From: Streptomyces sp. P3
GTDB lineage: Bacteria; Actinomycetota; Actinomycetes; Streptomycetales; Streptomycetaceae
Reading direction: 5' to 3'
Assembly (NCBI RefSeq): GCF_003032475.1
Contig: NZ_CP028369.1
Location: 868,001 to 932,000, forward strand
DNA length: 64,000 nucleotides
The position numbers and the translations under genes are program-made. Positions 9,644-19,000 of this stretch are shown here, in pieces (the first letter of the stretch is position 1; each line of letters begins with the position of its first letter). The notes beneath the pieces are model-generated. The model did no database searches. It was not told the origin of the DNA and saw only the letters and a list, made by a program, of their open reading frames with translations.

Positions 9644-9741
9644 CGTGTCGTCCTTGGCCTTGCGCGTGCCTGCCCGGTCGGCGCGGGCGGACGTCGGGGC
9701 AGGGAAACCGGTGGGGAAACAGGTGGGGAACGTGCGCCGAC

Positions 9742-9783
9742 GTCCGCGGCCTCCGGCAGCACTGGCTGCCGGAGGCCGCGGAC
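9742..9783. terminator. strong terminator after peptide-transporter operon 2
   Basis: A perfect 19-bp stem (9742-9760 against 9765-9783) with a four-base ACTG loop. It lies 23 bases past the end of the last gene of operon 2 and upstream of the VOC gene, so it should separate the two transcripts. Confidence 0.85.
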
Positions 9784-9806
9784 GGGGGTGAGCTCTCGGC
9801 TCGGCG

Positions 9807-10955
9807 TCAGGCCGCGTGGACGACGTCCTTCTCCTCGGCGAAGTGACAGGCCGACTCATGGGCGGCCTGCGAGTCGGAGCCCTTGAACCGCTCCGGGATC
9901 GCGAGCAGCGGCGCCTCCTGCGCGCACTTGTCCTCGGCCTTCCAGCAGCGGGTGCGGAAGCGGCAGCCCGAGGGCGGGTTGGCCGGGGAGGGGACGTCAC
10001 CGGACAGGATGATCCGCTCGCGGTGCTCGCGGGCCGTCGGGTCCGGCACCGGCACGGCCGACAGCAGCGCCTGGGTGTAGGGGTGCGTCGGGTGCTCGTA
10101 GATCTGCTCGTCCGTGCCGATCTCGGCCATCTTGCCGAGGTACATCACGCCGACCCGGTCCGAGATGTGCCGGACGATCGACAGGTCGTGCGCGATGAAG
10201 AGGTAGGAGAGGTTGAACTCCTCCTGCAGTCGCTCCATCAGGTTGATGACCTGCGCCTGGACCGACACGTCCAGGGCCGAGACCGGCTCGTCGCAGACGA
10301 TGATCTCCGGGTTGAGCGCGAGGCCGCGCGCGATGCCGATGCGCTGGCGCTGGCCGCCGGAGAACTGGTGCGGGTACCGGTTGATGTACTCCGGGTTGAG
10401 TCCGACGACGTCCAGCAGGTCCTGGACCTTACGGCGCCGGTCGCCCTTCGGGGCCACCTCGGGGTGGATCTCGTACGGCTCCCCGATGATGTCGCCCACC
10501 GTCATCCGCGGGTTGAGCGAGGTGTACGGGTCCTGGAACACCATCTGGATGTTGCGCCGGACCGCCTTGAGGGCACGCCCGGACAGCTTGGTGATGTCCT
10601 GGCCCTTGTAGAAGATCTCTCCGGCGGTGGCCTGCTCCAGGTTCAGCAGGAGCTTGGCGACCGTCGACTTGCCGCAGCCCGACTCGCCGACGATGCCCAG
10701 GGTCTCGCCCTGGTGGAGGTCGAACGAGACCCCGTCGACGGCCTTGACCGCGCCGACCTGACGCTTGAACAGGATGCCCTGGGTCAGCGGGAAGTGCTTG
10801 ACCAGGTTGCGGACCTGGAGGATGGGCTCACCGCGCTCGACGGGAGCCTCGATCGCGGCGACGGCCTCCGTCTCCGACTGCACGTCGACGGCCTCCACCT
10901 CGGAGACGTTCGGTGTGGCGTCCTGGCGCTCGTCGTTCTTGCTGAGCTCAGCCAT
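9807..10955 (-). CDS. peptide ABC transporter ATP-binding protein (DppF type), BldK-like operon 2
   Basis: A 382-residue ATPase with Walker [10 protein letters not shown], signature [22 protein letters not shown] and the Opp/Dpp cysteine motif [14 protein letters not shown]. It is 36 residues longer than its operon-1 paralogue because of an N-terminal acidic extension ([17 protein letters not shown]). It overlaps the preceding DppD-type gene by eight bases and is the last gene of operon 2. Residues encoded by 10333-10600 are nearly identical at DNA level to operon 1. From its neighbours (typA and sdh genes) this operon looks like the bldK locus (SCO5112-5116 as I recall) needed for aerial growth in S. 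coelicolor; that match is from memory. Confidence 0.92.
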   Translation of the reverse strand: MAELSKNDERQDATPNVSEVEAVDVQSETEAVAAIEAPVERGEPILQVRNLVKHFPLTQGILFKRQVGAVKAVDGVSFDLHQGETLGIVGESGCGKSTVAKLLLNLEQATAGEIFYKGQDITKLSGRALKAVRRNIQMVFQDPYTSLNPRMTVGDIIGEPYEIHPEVAPKGDRRRKVQDLLDVVGLNPEYINRYPHQFSGGQRQRIGIARGLALNPEIIVCDEPVSALDVSVQAQVINLMERLQEEFNLSYLFIAHDLSIVRHISDRVGVMYLGKMAEIGTDEQIYEHPTHPYTQALLSAVPVPDPTAREHRERIILSGDVPSPANPPSGCRFRTRCWKAEDKCAQEAPLLAIPERFKGSDSQAAHESACHFAEEKDVVHAA

Positions 10956-12036
10956 GGATCGTCTCCTTCCAGAAGTGGCATGCCGAACCTCGGCCGACCA
11001 GCTCGGTGCCGTCCTGCTCGGTCACCGGAAGCAGCGCCGGGACCTCCGTACGGCAGATGTCCTGTGCCTTGGGGCAGCGCGGGTTGAAGGCGCAACCGGC
11101 GGGGATGTTCAGCAGGTTGGGCGGCAGACCCTTGATCGCGTACAGCTCCTGGCCCTTCTGGTCCAGGCGCGGGATCGAGTCCAGCAGGCCGCGGGTGTAC
11201 GGGTGCGCGGGGCGCTTGTACAGCTCGTGCACCGGCGCGGTCTCCACGATGCGGCCGGCGTACATGACCGCGATCTTGTCGGCCACGTCCGCGACCACGC
11301 CGAGGTCGTGGGTGATGAGGATCAGACCCATCTGGTACTCGCGCTGCAACTCCGCGAGCAGGTCCATGACCTGGGCCTGGACCGTCACGTCGAGCGCGGT
11401 GGTCGGCTCGTCGGCGATGATCAGGTCCGGTTCCATCGCCAGTGCCATGGCGATCATGATGCGCTGGCGCATACCGCCGGAGAACTGGTGCGGGTAGTCG
11501 CCGACGCGCTGACGCGCGGCGGGTATGCGCACCCGGTCCATCAGCTCGATGGCCTTGCCCTTGGCGTCCTTGCGGGACAGCCCCTGGTGGGCGCGGAACA
11601 TCTCGCCCAGCTGGAAGCCGACGGAGAGCACGGGGTTGAGGGACGACAGCGCGTCCTGGAAGATCATCGCCATCTTGGCGCCGCGCAGCTTGCGCCGCTC
11701 GCTCTCCGGCAGGCTCAGGATGTCCTGGCCCTGGAAGAAGATCTCGCCCTTGCTGATCCGCCCGGGAGGGCTGTCCAGGATGCCCATGACGGCCTGCGCC
11801 GTGACGGACTTGCCGGAGCCCGACTCGCCCAGCACGGCGAGCGTCTCGCCCGCGTTGACGCTGTAGTTGACACCGTTGACCGCCTTGGTCACGGAGTCAC
11901 GGATCTTGAACTCCACGTGCAGGTCGCGGACTTCGAGAAGGGGCGCGGAACCGTCCGGCCCGGCGTTCGAGGGAGCCTGCTCCAGGCTGGTCATGCCATC
12001 ACCTTCGTCTTGCTTGCTCAAGGGGGTTCGACTCAT
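10948..12036 (-). CDS. peptide ABC transporter ATP-binding protein (DppD type), BldK-like operon 2
   Basis: Up to 362 residues from ATG 12034-12036; a second in-frame ATG at 11992-11994 ([10 protein letters not shown]) has a better ribosome-binding site (GAAGGTG) and would give 348 residues. The ABC core starts at [15 protein letters not shown] and carries [33 protein letters not shown] and THDLGVV, with the C-terminal [14 protein letters not shown] block. It partners the DppF-type ATPase downstream. Confidence 0.92.
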   Translation of the reverse strand: MSRTPLSKQDEGDGMTSLEQAPSNAGPDGSAPLLEVRDLHVEFKIRDSVTKAVNGVNYSVNAGETLAVLGESGSGKSVTAQAVMGILDSPPGRISKGEIFFQGQDILSLPESERRKLRGAKMAMIFQDALSSLNPVLSVGFQLGEMFRAHQGLSRKDAKGKAIELMDRVRIPAARQRVGDYPHQFSGGMRQRIMIAMALAMEPDLIIADEPTTALDVTVQAQVMDLLAELQREYQMGLILITHDLGVVADVADKIAVMYAGRIVETAPVHELYKRPAHPYTRGLLDSIPRLDQKGQELYAIKGLPPNLLNIPAGCAFNPRCPKAQDICRTEVPALLPVTEQDGTELVGRGSACHFWKETIHG

Positions 12037-12045
12037 GGCTGCGGA

Positions 12046-12969
12046 TCACCGGAGCTTCGGGTCGAGCGCGTCGCGAAGGCCGTTGCCCAGCAGGATGAAG
12101 CCCAGCGCGGTGATGACGATCGCGATGCTGGGGTAGGTCCACATGAAGTCCTTGACTCCCATGAACCCGCGGCCCGCGGCGATCATGTTGCCCCACTCCG
12201 CGACCTCGGGGTCGACGCCGACGCCCAGGTAGGACAGCGACGCCTCGGCCACGATCGCGATGCCGACGTTGCTGGTGCCGTACACCAGGACCGACGTCAG
12301 CGAGTTGGGCAGGATGTGCTTGCGGATGATCCGGCCCTGGCTCGCGCCGAGCGCCTTCGCCGCGTGCACGTAGTCCATCTCACGCACCGACAGGATCTGA
12401 CTGCGCAGCAGCCGGGCGAACGTCGCCCAGGAGAAGATGCCCAGCGACAGGACCACCGGCATCACGCCACGGCCCATGAGCAGGATGATGACGATGGCGC
12501 CGATCAGCAGCGGGAAGGCGAAGAAGATGTCCGCCACGCGCATGATCACGGTGTCCAGCCAGCGGCCGTAGTAACCGGCCAGCGCGCCGAAGAGGATGCC
12601 GAGGGTCATCGCGACGAGGATCGAGGCGAGACCGACGATCATGGCGATGCGGCTGCCGTAGATGAGGCGGGAGAGCTGGTCGCGGCCGAGCGAGTCGGTG
12701 CCGAGCCAGTGGTCCGCGCCCGGGGACTGCAGGGTCGCGTTCAGGTCCTGCTCGAGGGGGTCGTGCGGCGCGAGCAGGGGCGCGAATATCGCGGCGAGGA
12801 TGAGGACGACGATGATGGCCAGGCCGAGCACGGCGAGCTTGTTCTGCACGAAGCGGTGCCGGATGTCGGACCACTGGCTGACCCTGACGACGCTGGGTTC
12901 GGCGCCCTGGGGGGCCGAGACGGGGTCGGCCGTCTTCGGCTCGCCCGCGCCTGTGGCGAGTTCGGTCAT
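12046..12969 (-). CDS. peptide ABC transporter permease (DppC type), BldK-like operon 2
   Basis: A 307-residue permease starting at ATG 12967-12969 behind an AGGAG site. A hydrophilic N-terminus of about 45 residues is followed by six predicted helices; the EAA-type loop is YVHAAKALGASQGRIIRKHI. It should form the translocation pore together with the DppB-type protein encoded just upstream. Confidence 0.92.
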   Translation of the reverse strand: MTELATGAGEPKTADPVSAPQGAEPSVVRVSQWSDIRHRFVQNKLAVLGLAIIVVLILAAIFAPLLAPHDPLEQDLNATLQSPGADHWLGTDSLGRDQLSRLIYGSRIAMIVGLASILVAMTLGILFGALAGYYGRWLDTVIMRVADIFFAFPLLIGAIVIILLMGRGVMPVVLSLGIFSWATFARLLRSQILSVREMDYVHAAKALGASQGRIIRKHILPNSLTSVLVYGTSNVGIAIVAEASLSYLGVGVDPEVAEWGNMIAAGRGFMGVKDFMWTYPSIAIVITALGFILLGNGLRDALDPKLR

Positions 12970-13002
12970 GGTGTGACTCCTAGATGGGGGCGGCCCTACG
13001 GG

Positions 13003-13929
13003 TCAGGCCAGTCGGATACGCGGGTCCAGAGCGGCGTACAGCAGGTCGACGACCAGGTTCAGCACGACGAAGACCGCCACGCTGATGGTCACCACGCCCA
13101 CGATGACGGGGTTGTTGTTCTGCTGGATCGCCTGGATCAGCGCGAGACCGATGCCGTTCCAGTTGAAGATCGTCTCGGTGATGATCGCTCCGCCGAGGAG
13201 ACCACCGAAGGAGATGCCCAGATAGGTGATCACGGGGATGACCGAGTTGCGCAGGATGTGCCGCGAGAGCACCGTGCGCCGGGGAAGTCCCTTGGCCACG
13301 GCCGTCTTGACGTAGTCGGCGCCCAGGACTTCGAGCATCGTGCTGCGGGCCAGCTGGGCGACGAGTGCCGCGTCGATGATCGCCAGCGTCACGGCCGGCA
13401 GGACCAGCGAGTTGAAGCTGTCGTCGGCGATCAGCGGGAACCAGCCCAGCTCGATGACGAAGACACGCTGCATGATCATGCCGAGCACGATGGAGGGGAC
13501 GCCGATCGCCAGAGTGGTGATGAACGTCGCCGACACGTCCCAGATCGAGTACCTGCGCATCGCCGCCAGCACACCGACCGAGATGCCGATGATGATGTCG
13601 AGCACGATCGCGGCGACGGCCAGCTTGGCCGTGTTGGCCAGCTTCGGACCGAGGATCTCGGAGACCGGCCGGCTCTGCGTGTAGTCCTGGCCGAGGTCTC
13701 CCTGGACGAGTTTGCCCACGTAGTTGCCGTACTGCACGATCAGCGGGTCGTCGAGTCCGTACTGCTTGTGCAGCTGGGCGATCACCGCGGGGTCGCGTGC
13801 CTTGTCGCTGCCCGCGATCTGCCCGACCGGGTCACCCGGGAGCACGAACAGGCAGGCGAACAGGATCATCGTCGCTCCGAGCACGACGACGACCAACTGG
13901 CCCAGCCTGCGGACCACATACCTTCCCAT
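13003..13929 (-). CDS. peptide ABC transporter permease (DppB type), BldK-like operon 2
   Basis: A 308-residue permease starting MGRYVVRRLGQLVVV. It has the DppB topology and coupling loop YVKTAVAKGLPRRTVLSRHI. A 187-base gap with two hairpins separates it from the lipoprotein gene, unlike operon 1 where the gap is six bases. This suggests the binding protein is made in excess by partial termination or RNA processing. Confidence 0.92.
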   Translation of the reverse strand: MGRYVVRRLGQLVVVVLGATMILFACLFVLPGDPVGQIAGSDKARDPAVIAQLHKQYGLDDPLIVQYGNYVGKLVQGDLGQDYTQSRPVSEILGPKLANTAKLAVAAIVLDIIIGISVGVLAAMRRYSIWDVSATFITTLAIGVPSIVLGMIMQRVFVIELGWFPLIADDSFNSLVLPAVTLAIIDAALVAQLARSTMLEVLGADYVKTAVAKGLPRRTVLSRHILRNSVIPVITYLGISFGGLLGGAIITETIFNWNGIGLALIQAIQQNNNPVIVGVVTISVAVFVVLNLVVDLLYAALDPRIRLA

Positions 13930-14042
13930 GTCTTGCCTCTCTGCCTCGCTGCCGCTTCGTGGCAGCTCCCTCTCCCCAGGTTGGTGGGGCGGTAGGGGTA
14001 AGGGGCGGGAGAGTGGATCACACCGCTCCCGACGGTCGTCGA

Positions 14043-14111
14043 GGGCCGTGGCATCCGAGACTGCGTCCCGGTTCCCACGGCCCCCGTCTCCAGACGCCGC
14101 GTTGCGCGGCG
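14043..14111 (-). terminator. intercistronic hairpins after the lipoprotein gene
   Basis: Two inverted repeats lie between the binding-protein stop and the permease start. One is a 7-bp stem with a three-base loop directly after the stop (14095-14101 and 14105-14111). The other is a 9-bp stem GGGCCGTGG/CCACGGCCC (14043-14051 and 14075-14083) with a 23-base loop. They could act as an attenuator or as an mRNA stabiliser, as known for other peptide permease operons. Confidence 0.5.
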
Positions 14112-14116
14112 CCCGG

Positions 14117-15772
14117 TTACTTCATGCTGATCTCGGCGAGGTTCGGGTCCTCGTGGAAGTCCATCTTGATGTCGGCGAACTTCTTGGTGTTGGCGAGACG
14201 CAGCTGGGTGCGGTTCCACAGCGGGATCAGGGCCATGTCGTCCATGGCGAGCTTCTCCGCCTGCTTGTACAGGTCGTTGCGGCCGGCCTCGGCCTCGGTG
14301 GCGCGGGCCTTGGCCAGCAGGGCGTCGAACGCCGGGTTGCTGTAACGGCCGCGGTTGTCACCGGTGACCTTGCCCGACGCGTCCTTGTTGATGGACGCGG
14401 TGTCGAGCAGCGGGTACAGGAAGTTGTCCGGCGTCGGGTAGTCAGCGCCCCACGCGAAGCGGTACATGCCCGTGGCGCCCGCCTTCTGCTGGTCGGCGAG
14501 CAGCTCGGCGAACGGCTTGCCGGTCGCCTTCACCTTCACGCCGAGGACCTTCTCGACCTGCTGCTTGACGGCCTGGATCCACTCCTCGTGGCCCGCGCCC
14601 GTGTTGTAGCCGAGCTCGAGGGTGGTGCCGGGGGTGAGACCGGCCTCCTTCGCGAGCTGCTTGGCCTTCGCCGGGTCCGACTTGATGCAGGACTGGCACA
14701 GGTCCTTCTGGTACACGCTGGCGAAGGCGGGCGGCAGGATCGTCGTCGACTTGGTCTGCATGCCCTGGAAGACGCCCTTGATGATGGCGTCCCGGTCGAT
14801 GGCGTACGAGATGGCCTCGCGGGCCTTCTTGTCCTTCAGCGGACCGTTGTCGGTGATCGGGAGAAGGTAGTTCATCCCGTTCGTGTTCTCGTCGATCCAC
14901 TCACCCTGCGCGTCGTACTTGGCCTTGGCGGCCGGCAGCTGCGGGGTGGGCATACGGGCCCAGTCGAAGGTGCCCGCCTCGAAGCCCTGGTACTCCAGCG
15001 TGACGCCGTTGTTGGAGTTGAGGATGGAGATCTTGACCTCGTCGAGCTTGGCCTTGGTCAGACCGTAGCCGTCGTTGCGGACGAGCGTGATCGACGTGTT
15101 GTGCTGCCAGGTGCCCTGCATCTTGAAGGGGCCGTTGCCGATCGGCGCGTCGTTGTACGTCTTGTTCTTCGCGTCGCCCGCGACCTTGGGCACCGGGCTG
15201 AAGACCGTGTGCGTGGTCTTGACGTAGAACTCGAAGTCCGGGGCGGAGAGCTTCACCTGGAGGGTGTTGGCGTCCGGGGCACTGAGGCCGGACATGGTGG
15301 GCGCCTTGCCCGCCTGGACGTCCTCGAAGCCCGCGATGCCGGCCAGGTGGTACGCGACGTCGGAAGCCGCCGTCTTCTGCACCACGCGGTTCCAGCCGCG
15401 GATGAACGCCTCGGCGTCCACCGCTTCGCCGTTGGAGAACTTGGTGCCCGGCTTGATCTTGAAGGTCCAGGTCTTGCCGTCCGCGCTGACCTCCTTGGAG
15501 GTGGCGAGGGCCGGAATGACCTTGCCGTCGGCGGTCGGCTCGTACAGCCCCGTGAAGAGGTTGTCCGTGACGAGGATGCCCTCGGACTCCTGGGAGTTGT
15601 ACGGGTCGATGGCGACCGGCTCCGTGATGCCCAGCCGGAAGGTGCCGCCGGCCTTGCCCGAGCCCTTGCCGCTGCTGCTGCTGCTGTCGTCGTCACTGCC
15701 ACCACAGGCAGTCGCGGCGAGAGCAATGACGATCGCCCCCGCCACCCACTTGGCGCTGTTGGCACCACGCAT
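14117..15772 (-). CDS. peptide-binding lipoprotein (SBP family 5), BldK-like operon 2
   Basis: A 551-residue extracellular binding protein. The N-terminus MRGANSAKWVAGAI leads to the lipobox AATAC with Cys23, then a serine/glycine linker. The family-5 fold covers the rest, with a CQSC pair in the middle. It resembles BldKB-type binding proteins by length, by N-terminus and by chromosomal context next to typA and the sdh genes; the specific orthology is inference. Order here is lipoprotein first, then permeases, then ATPases. If it is BldK, its role would be import of oligopeptides that promote aerial hyphae formation. A GAGGA ribosome-binding site precedes the ATG. Confidence 0.92.
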   Translation of the reverse strand: MRGANSAKWVAGAIVIALAATACGGSDDDSSSSSGKGSGKAGGTFRLGITEPVAIDPYNSQESEGILVTDNLFTGLYEPTADGKVIPALATSKEVSADGKTWTFKIKPGTKFSNGEAVDAEAFIRGWNRVVQKTAASDVAYHLAGIAGFEDVQAGKAPTMSGLSAPDANTLQVKLSAPDFEFYVKTTHTVFSPVPKVAGDAKNKTYNDAPIGNGPFKMQGTWQHNTSITLVRNDGYGLTKAKLDEVKISILNSNNGVTLEYQGFEAGTFDWARMPTPQLPAAKAKYDAQGEWIDENTNGMNYLLPITDNGPLKDKKAREAISYAIDRDAIIKGVFQGMQTKSTTILPPAFASVYQKDLCQSCIKSDPAKAKQLAKEAGLTPGTTLELGYNTGAGHEEWIQAVKQQVEKVLGVKVKATGKPFAELLADQQKAGATGMYRFAWGADYPTPDNFLYPLLDTASINKDASGKVTGDNRGRYSNPAFDALLAKARATEAEAGRNDLYKQAEKLAMDDMALIPLWNRTQLRLANTKKFADIKMDFHEDPNLAEISMK

Positions 15773-16406
15773 GGGGTTCCTCCTCGTGAGTCCTGGTTTT
15801 CACCGCAAAAGGGAGCACACAGCACTCACCCGGTCGACAAGGACGGAGAAGGTGGAGTACCCCCGCAGGCTCGTGAGTCGCCGCCCCCTGCAGCGCATGA
15901 CCCGTCAACCCCGAGCTCTACGCGCCTAACTATCTGGCATGGAATCTGACCGAACCACACCCACGAGGTCTCGGTTCGATCACACCTGGCGTGTACTTCT
16001 TCCAAAATCCGGACAAACAGTTAGCAGAAAGATCCCTGCGAAACGGACTTGTTACACATCTATCGGGGATCACTGTCCGCATTCCGGACGCCACAAGGGG
16101 AAAATCACTTGCGCCCGCACACCCGGGCGTACGGGCCGGCTCGGCACGCCCCACACGGGGCGCCCGGCGGCTCACGGAGACGCGCCGACGCGGCGCAGAC
16201 TCTCCGTTCACACAGCAGGCTAGTAGGGAAAGTGGCTCGAAGCGGACCCCCCGGCGCAGAACGAAGGGTTTTCCCTACGTGTTCCTTAACACCGGCCGCA
16301 CAGCCTCCTGCTGGTCCCGGCGGCCTTCCGGCCGCCGTCACCTTGCCATCTCCCCGGCCCGATCGGCGCGGACGCCGCATCCCGGGCACGCCTACCGTGC
16401 GGGCCC
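15773..16406. other. long gap upstream of the BldK-like operon
   Basis: About 630 bases without a convincing gene. The part from about 15930 to 16100 has noticeably lower GC and should contain the operon promoter. A perfect 8-bp hairpin (CGGCGGCC, TTCC loop, 16318-16337) lies just before the pseudogene. No coding potential with family resemblance was found on either strand. Confidence 0.5.
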
Positions 16407-16724
16407 ATGGCGATGTTCGTGCATCTGACCTCGGCGGCGAACGCGCCGCGCATCCGGCGTCCACGCGGCCGGCCGCGGACCGCAGGGCGCGCGGTGTGCA
16501 ACTGCTTCCCGGTGCTGCCGTCGCACACTCTCATCCGTCAATGACCGCGTGAGCGGGCCCGGTTCGGCAGCCGGGGCTGCCTCGTCGCCGTCCACGTGCG
16601 GCTGGACGACGCCGAGCCGGTGCGCGCGGACCACTACCGGGACGCCGCCCGCGGTGCCCGGGCGATGGTCACGGCCGCCGAGGCGGTACGGCGGATCGCG
16701 GCGCCAGCCGTCCGCGAACCCTGA
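16407..16724 (+). pseudogene. nonsense-interrupted gene of a conserved Streptomyces protein of unknown function
   Basis: The frame opens MAMFVHLTSAANAPRIRR, continues FPVLPSHTLIRQ, then meets TGA at 16542-16544. The same frame resumes at once with PRERARFGSRGCLVAVHVRL and runs to TGA at 16722. I recall an uncharacterised Streptomyces protein with the pattern MFVHLT..NA..IRR, CFPVLPS.TL..QW.RELAR..RGLVAVHVRLPD. In it a Trp occupies the position of the internal stop. A single TGG to TGA change would explain the break. The central part (residues 19-36) is also poorly conserved and the C-terminus seems short, so decay looks advanced. Confidence 0.6.
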
Positions 16725-16809
16725 CGACGGCCTTACGGCCGCGCCCTCCCCGGGGCCGGTCGCCCCGGTCGCCGCGCCCGCAACCCCCGTCCGGCAGCCC
16801 CGCCCGCGG

Positions 16810-16930
16810 CCGTTCGCACGGAACCCGGGCGCCCCCGTGACGGGGGAACCCGGGCTGCGGAACATGCCGGAGCGGTGAACTGCCCGCGGATCAGCCGAGC
16901 TTGGCGCTGATCCGCCGTGATCGGCGCTGA
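16810..16930. other. typA 3' region with inverted repeat and duplicated gene end
   Basis: A CCCCC..GGGGG inverted repeat near 16831-16845 could be a terminator for typA. The 3' end of typA including its stop (TCAGCCGTGCTTGGCGC, from 16931) is repeated with one mismatch at 16891, 40 bases further downstream in the sense of transcription. Confidence 0.5.
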
Positions 16931-18838
16931 TCAGCCGTGCTTGGCGCGGCTGGCGGTGCGGGCGCGGTCGCGCTGGTCGAGCACGACCTTGCGGATGCGC
17001 ACGGCCTCCGGGGTCACCTCGACGCACTCGTCGTCGCGGCAGAACTCCAGCGACTGCTCGAGCGAGAGCTTGCGCGGCGGCACGATCGCCTCGAACGAGT
17101 CGGCCGACGAGGACCGCATGTTCGTGAGCTTCTTCTCCTTGGTGATGTTCACGTCCATGTCGTCGGAGCGCGAGTTCTCGCCGACGATCATGCCCTCGTA
17201 CACCTCGGTGCCGGGGTCGGTGAACAGCACGCCGCGCTCCTGGAGGTTCGTCATCGCGAACGCGGTGACGGCGCCGGCGCGGTCGGCGACCAGCGAGCCG
17301 TTGTTACGGGTCGTCAGCGTGCCGAACCACGGCTCGTGGCCCTCGTGGATGGAGTGCGCGATGCCCGTGCCGCGCGTACCGGTCAGGAACTCGGTACGGA
17401 AGCCGATGAGACCGCGCGACGGCACGACGAACTCCATGCGGACCCAGCCCGAGCCGTGGTTGGACATGTTGTCCATCCGGCCCTTGCGGACGCCCATGAG
17501 CTGCGTGACCGCGCCCATGTGCTCCTCGGGCACGTCGATCGTCATGCGCTCGACGGGCTCGTAGACCTTGCCGTCGACGTCCTTGGTGACCACCTGCGGC
17601 TTGCCGATGGTCAGCTCGAAGCCCTCGCGGCGCATCTGCTCGACCAGGATGGCCAGCGCGAGCTCACCACGGCCCTGGACCTCCCAGGCGTCGGGACGCT
17701 CGGTGTCGAGCACGCGCAGCGAGACGTTACCGACCAGCTCGCGGTCGAGGCGGTCCTTGACCTGACGGGCCGTGACCTTGCGGTCCTTGACCGCGGCCTT
17801 GTTGTCGGCGCCCTTGCCGGTGCCGCCACGGCCGACCAGCGGCGAGGTGTTGGTGCCGATGGTCATGGAGATCGCCGGCTCGTCGACCGTGATGAGCGGC
17901 AGCGCGACCGGGTTCTCGGGGTCGGCCAGGGTCTCGCCGATCATGATCTCCGGGATGCCGGCCACGGCGCAGATGTCACCGGGGCCCGCCACCTCGGCGG
18001 GCTTGCGGGTGAGCGCCTCGGTCATCAGCAGCTCGGTGATGCGCACGTTGGACATCGAGCCGTCACGCTTGATCCACGTGACGGTCTGGCCCTTGCGGAG
18101 CTCGCCCTCCTCGACGCGCAGCAGCGCGATACGGCCGAGGAAGTTGTCGGCGTCCAGGTTGGTGACGTGCGCCTGGAGCGGGGCCTCCTCGTCGTACTCG
18201 GGGGCCGGGACGTGCGACAGGATCGTGGAGAAGAAGGGCTCCAGGTTGTCGCTGTCCTTCGGGACCGTGCCGTCCTCCGGCTTGGTCAGCGAGGCGACGC
18301 CGTCCCGCGCGCAGGCGTAGACGATCGGGAACTCGATCTGGTCCTCGTCGGCGTCGAGGTCGAGGAAGAGGTCGTAGGCCTCGTTGACGACCTCGTCGAT
18401 GCGCGAGTCCGGGCGGTCCGTCTTGTTGATGCACAGGATGACGGGCAGGCGGGCCTGCAGCGCCTTGCGCAGCACGAAGCGGGTCTGGGGCAGCGGACCC
18501 TCGGAGGCGTCCACCAGCAGCACGACGGCGTCCACCATCGACAGGCCGCGCTCGACCTCACCGCCGAAGTCGGCGTGGCCGGGGGTGTCGATGATGTTGA
18601 TGGTGACGACGTCCCCCCCGTCCTTGGGGTGGTACTTCACCGCCGTGTTCTTGGCGAGGATCGTGATGCCCTTCTCACGCTCCAGGTCGTTCGAGTCCAT
18701 CATGCGGTCGTCGAGCGACTCGGCGGCGTGCGCGGCGAAGGCGCCCGCCTGCTTGAGCATGGCATCGACCAGAGTCGTCTTGCCGTGGTCGACGTGGGCG
18801 ACGATGGCTACGTTGCGAATGTCGTGGCGCGTGGCCAT
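16931..18838 (-). CDS. typA: translational GTPase TypA/BipA
   Basis: A 635-residue ribosome-associated GTPase. The G domain begins with AHVDHGKTTLVD (G1) and carries DTPGHADFGGEVERG (G3) and NKTDRPDSR (G4). It is followed by EF-Tu domain II-like, EF-G domain III/V-like and the BipA-specific C-terminal domain (LTNMRSSSADSFEAI). Its role is in ribosome assembly and stress adaptation. Length matches the family. It is transcribed alone on the minus strand. In S. coelicolor a typA gene lies next to bldK, as I recall, supporting the BldK-like reading of the adjacent operon. Confidence 0.96.
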   Translation of the reverse strand: MATRHDIRNVAIVAHVDHGKTTLVDAMLKQAGAFAAHAAESLDDRMMDSNDLEREKGITILAKNTAVKYHPKDGGDVVTINIIDTPGHADFGGEVERGLSMVDAVVLLVDASEGPLPQTRFVLRKALQARLPVILCINKTDRPDSRIDEVVNEAYDLFLDLDADEDQIEFPIVYACARDGVASLTKPEDGTVPKDSDNLEPFFSTILSHVPAPEYDEEAPLQAHVTNLDADNFLGRIALLRVEEGELRKGQTVTWIKRDGSMSNVRITELLMTEALTRKPAEVAGPGDICAVAGIPEIMIGETLADPENPVALPLITVDEPAISMTIGTNTSPLVGRGGTGKGADNKAAVKDRKVTARQVKDRLDRELVGNVSLRVLDTERPDAWEVQGRGELALAILVEQMRREGFELTIGKPQVVTKDVDGKVYEPVERMTIDVPEEHMGAVTQLMGVRKGRMDNMSNHGSGWVRMEFVVPSRGLIGFRTEFLTGTRGTGIAHSIHEGHEPWFGTLTTRNNGSLVADRAGAVTAFAMTNLQERGVLFTDPGTEVYEGMIVGENSRSDDMDVNITKEKKLTNMRSSSADSFEAIVPPRKLSLEQSLEFCRDDECVEVTPEAVRIRKVVLDQRDRARTASRAKHG

Positions 18839-18941
18839 AAAGCGGCGTTCTCCCGGAGTGTGAGGGCGACCCTGCTGCGTACGTCTGTGTTACGCGGGCC
18901 CTGCCGGGCTTGACACGCCACGGCCTCACCCCATGGTACGT

Positions 18942-18971
18942 GGCCCTGCGGGGGACGGCCTCCGCAGGGCC
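18942..18971. terminator. terminator after the 810-residue binding protein gene
   Basis: Perfect 10-bp stem GGCCCTGCGG / CCGCAGGGCC (18942-18951 and 18962-18971) with a 10-base loop, 29 bases beyond the stop of the minus-strand gene that begins at 21433. Confidence 0.75.
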
Positions 18972-19000
18972 ACCGGGGTCACCGGCCGCTCACCTCCCGA

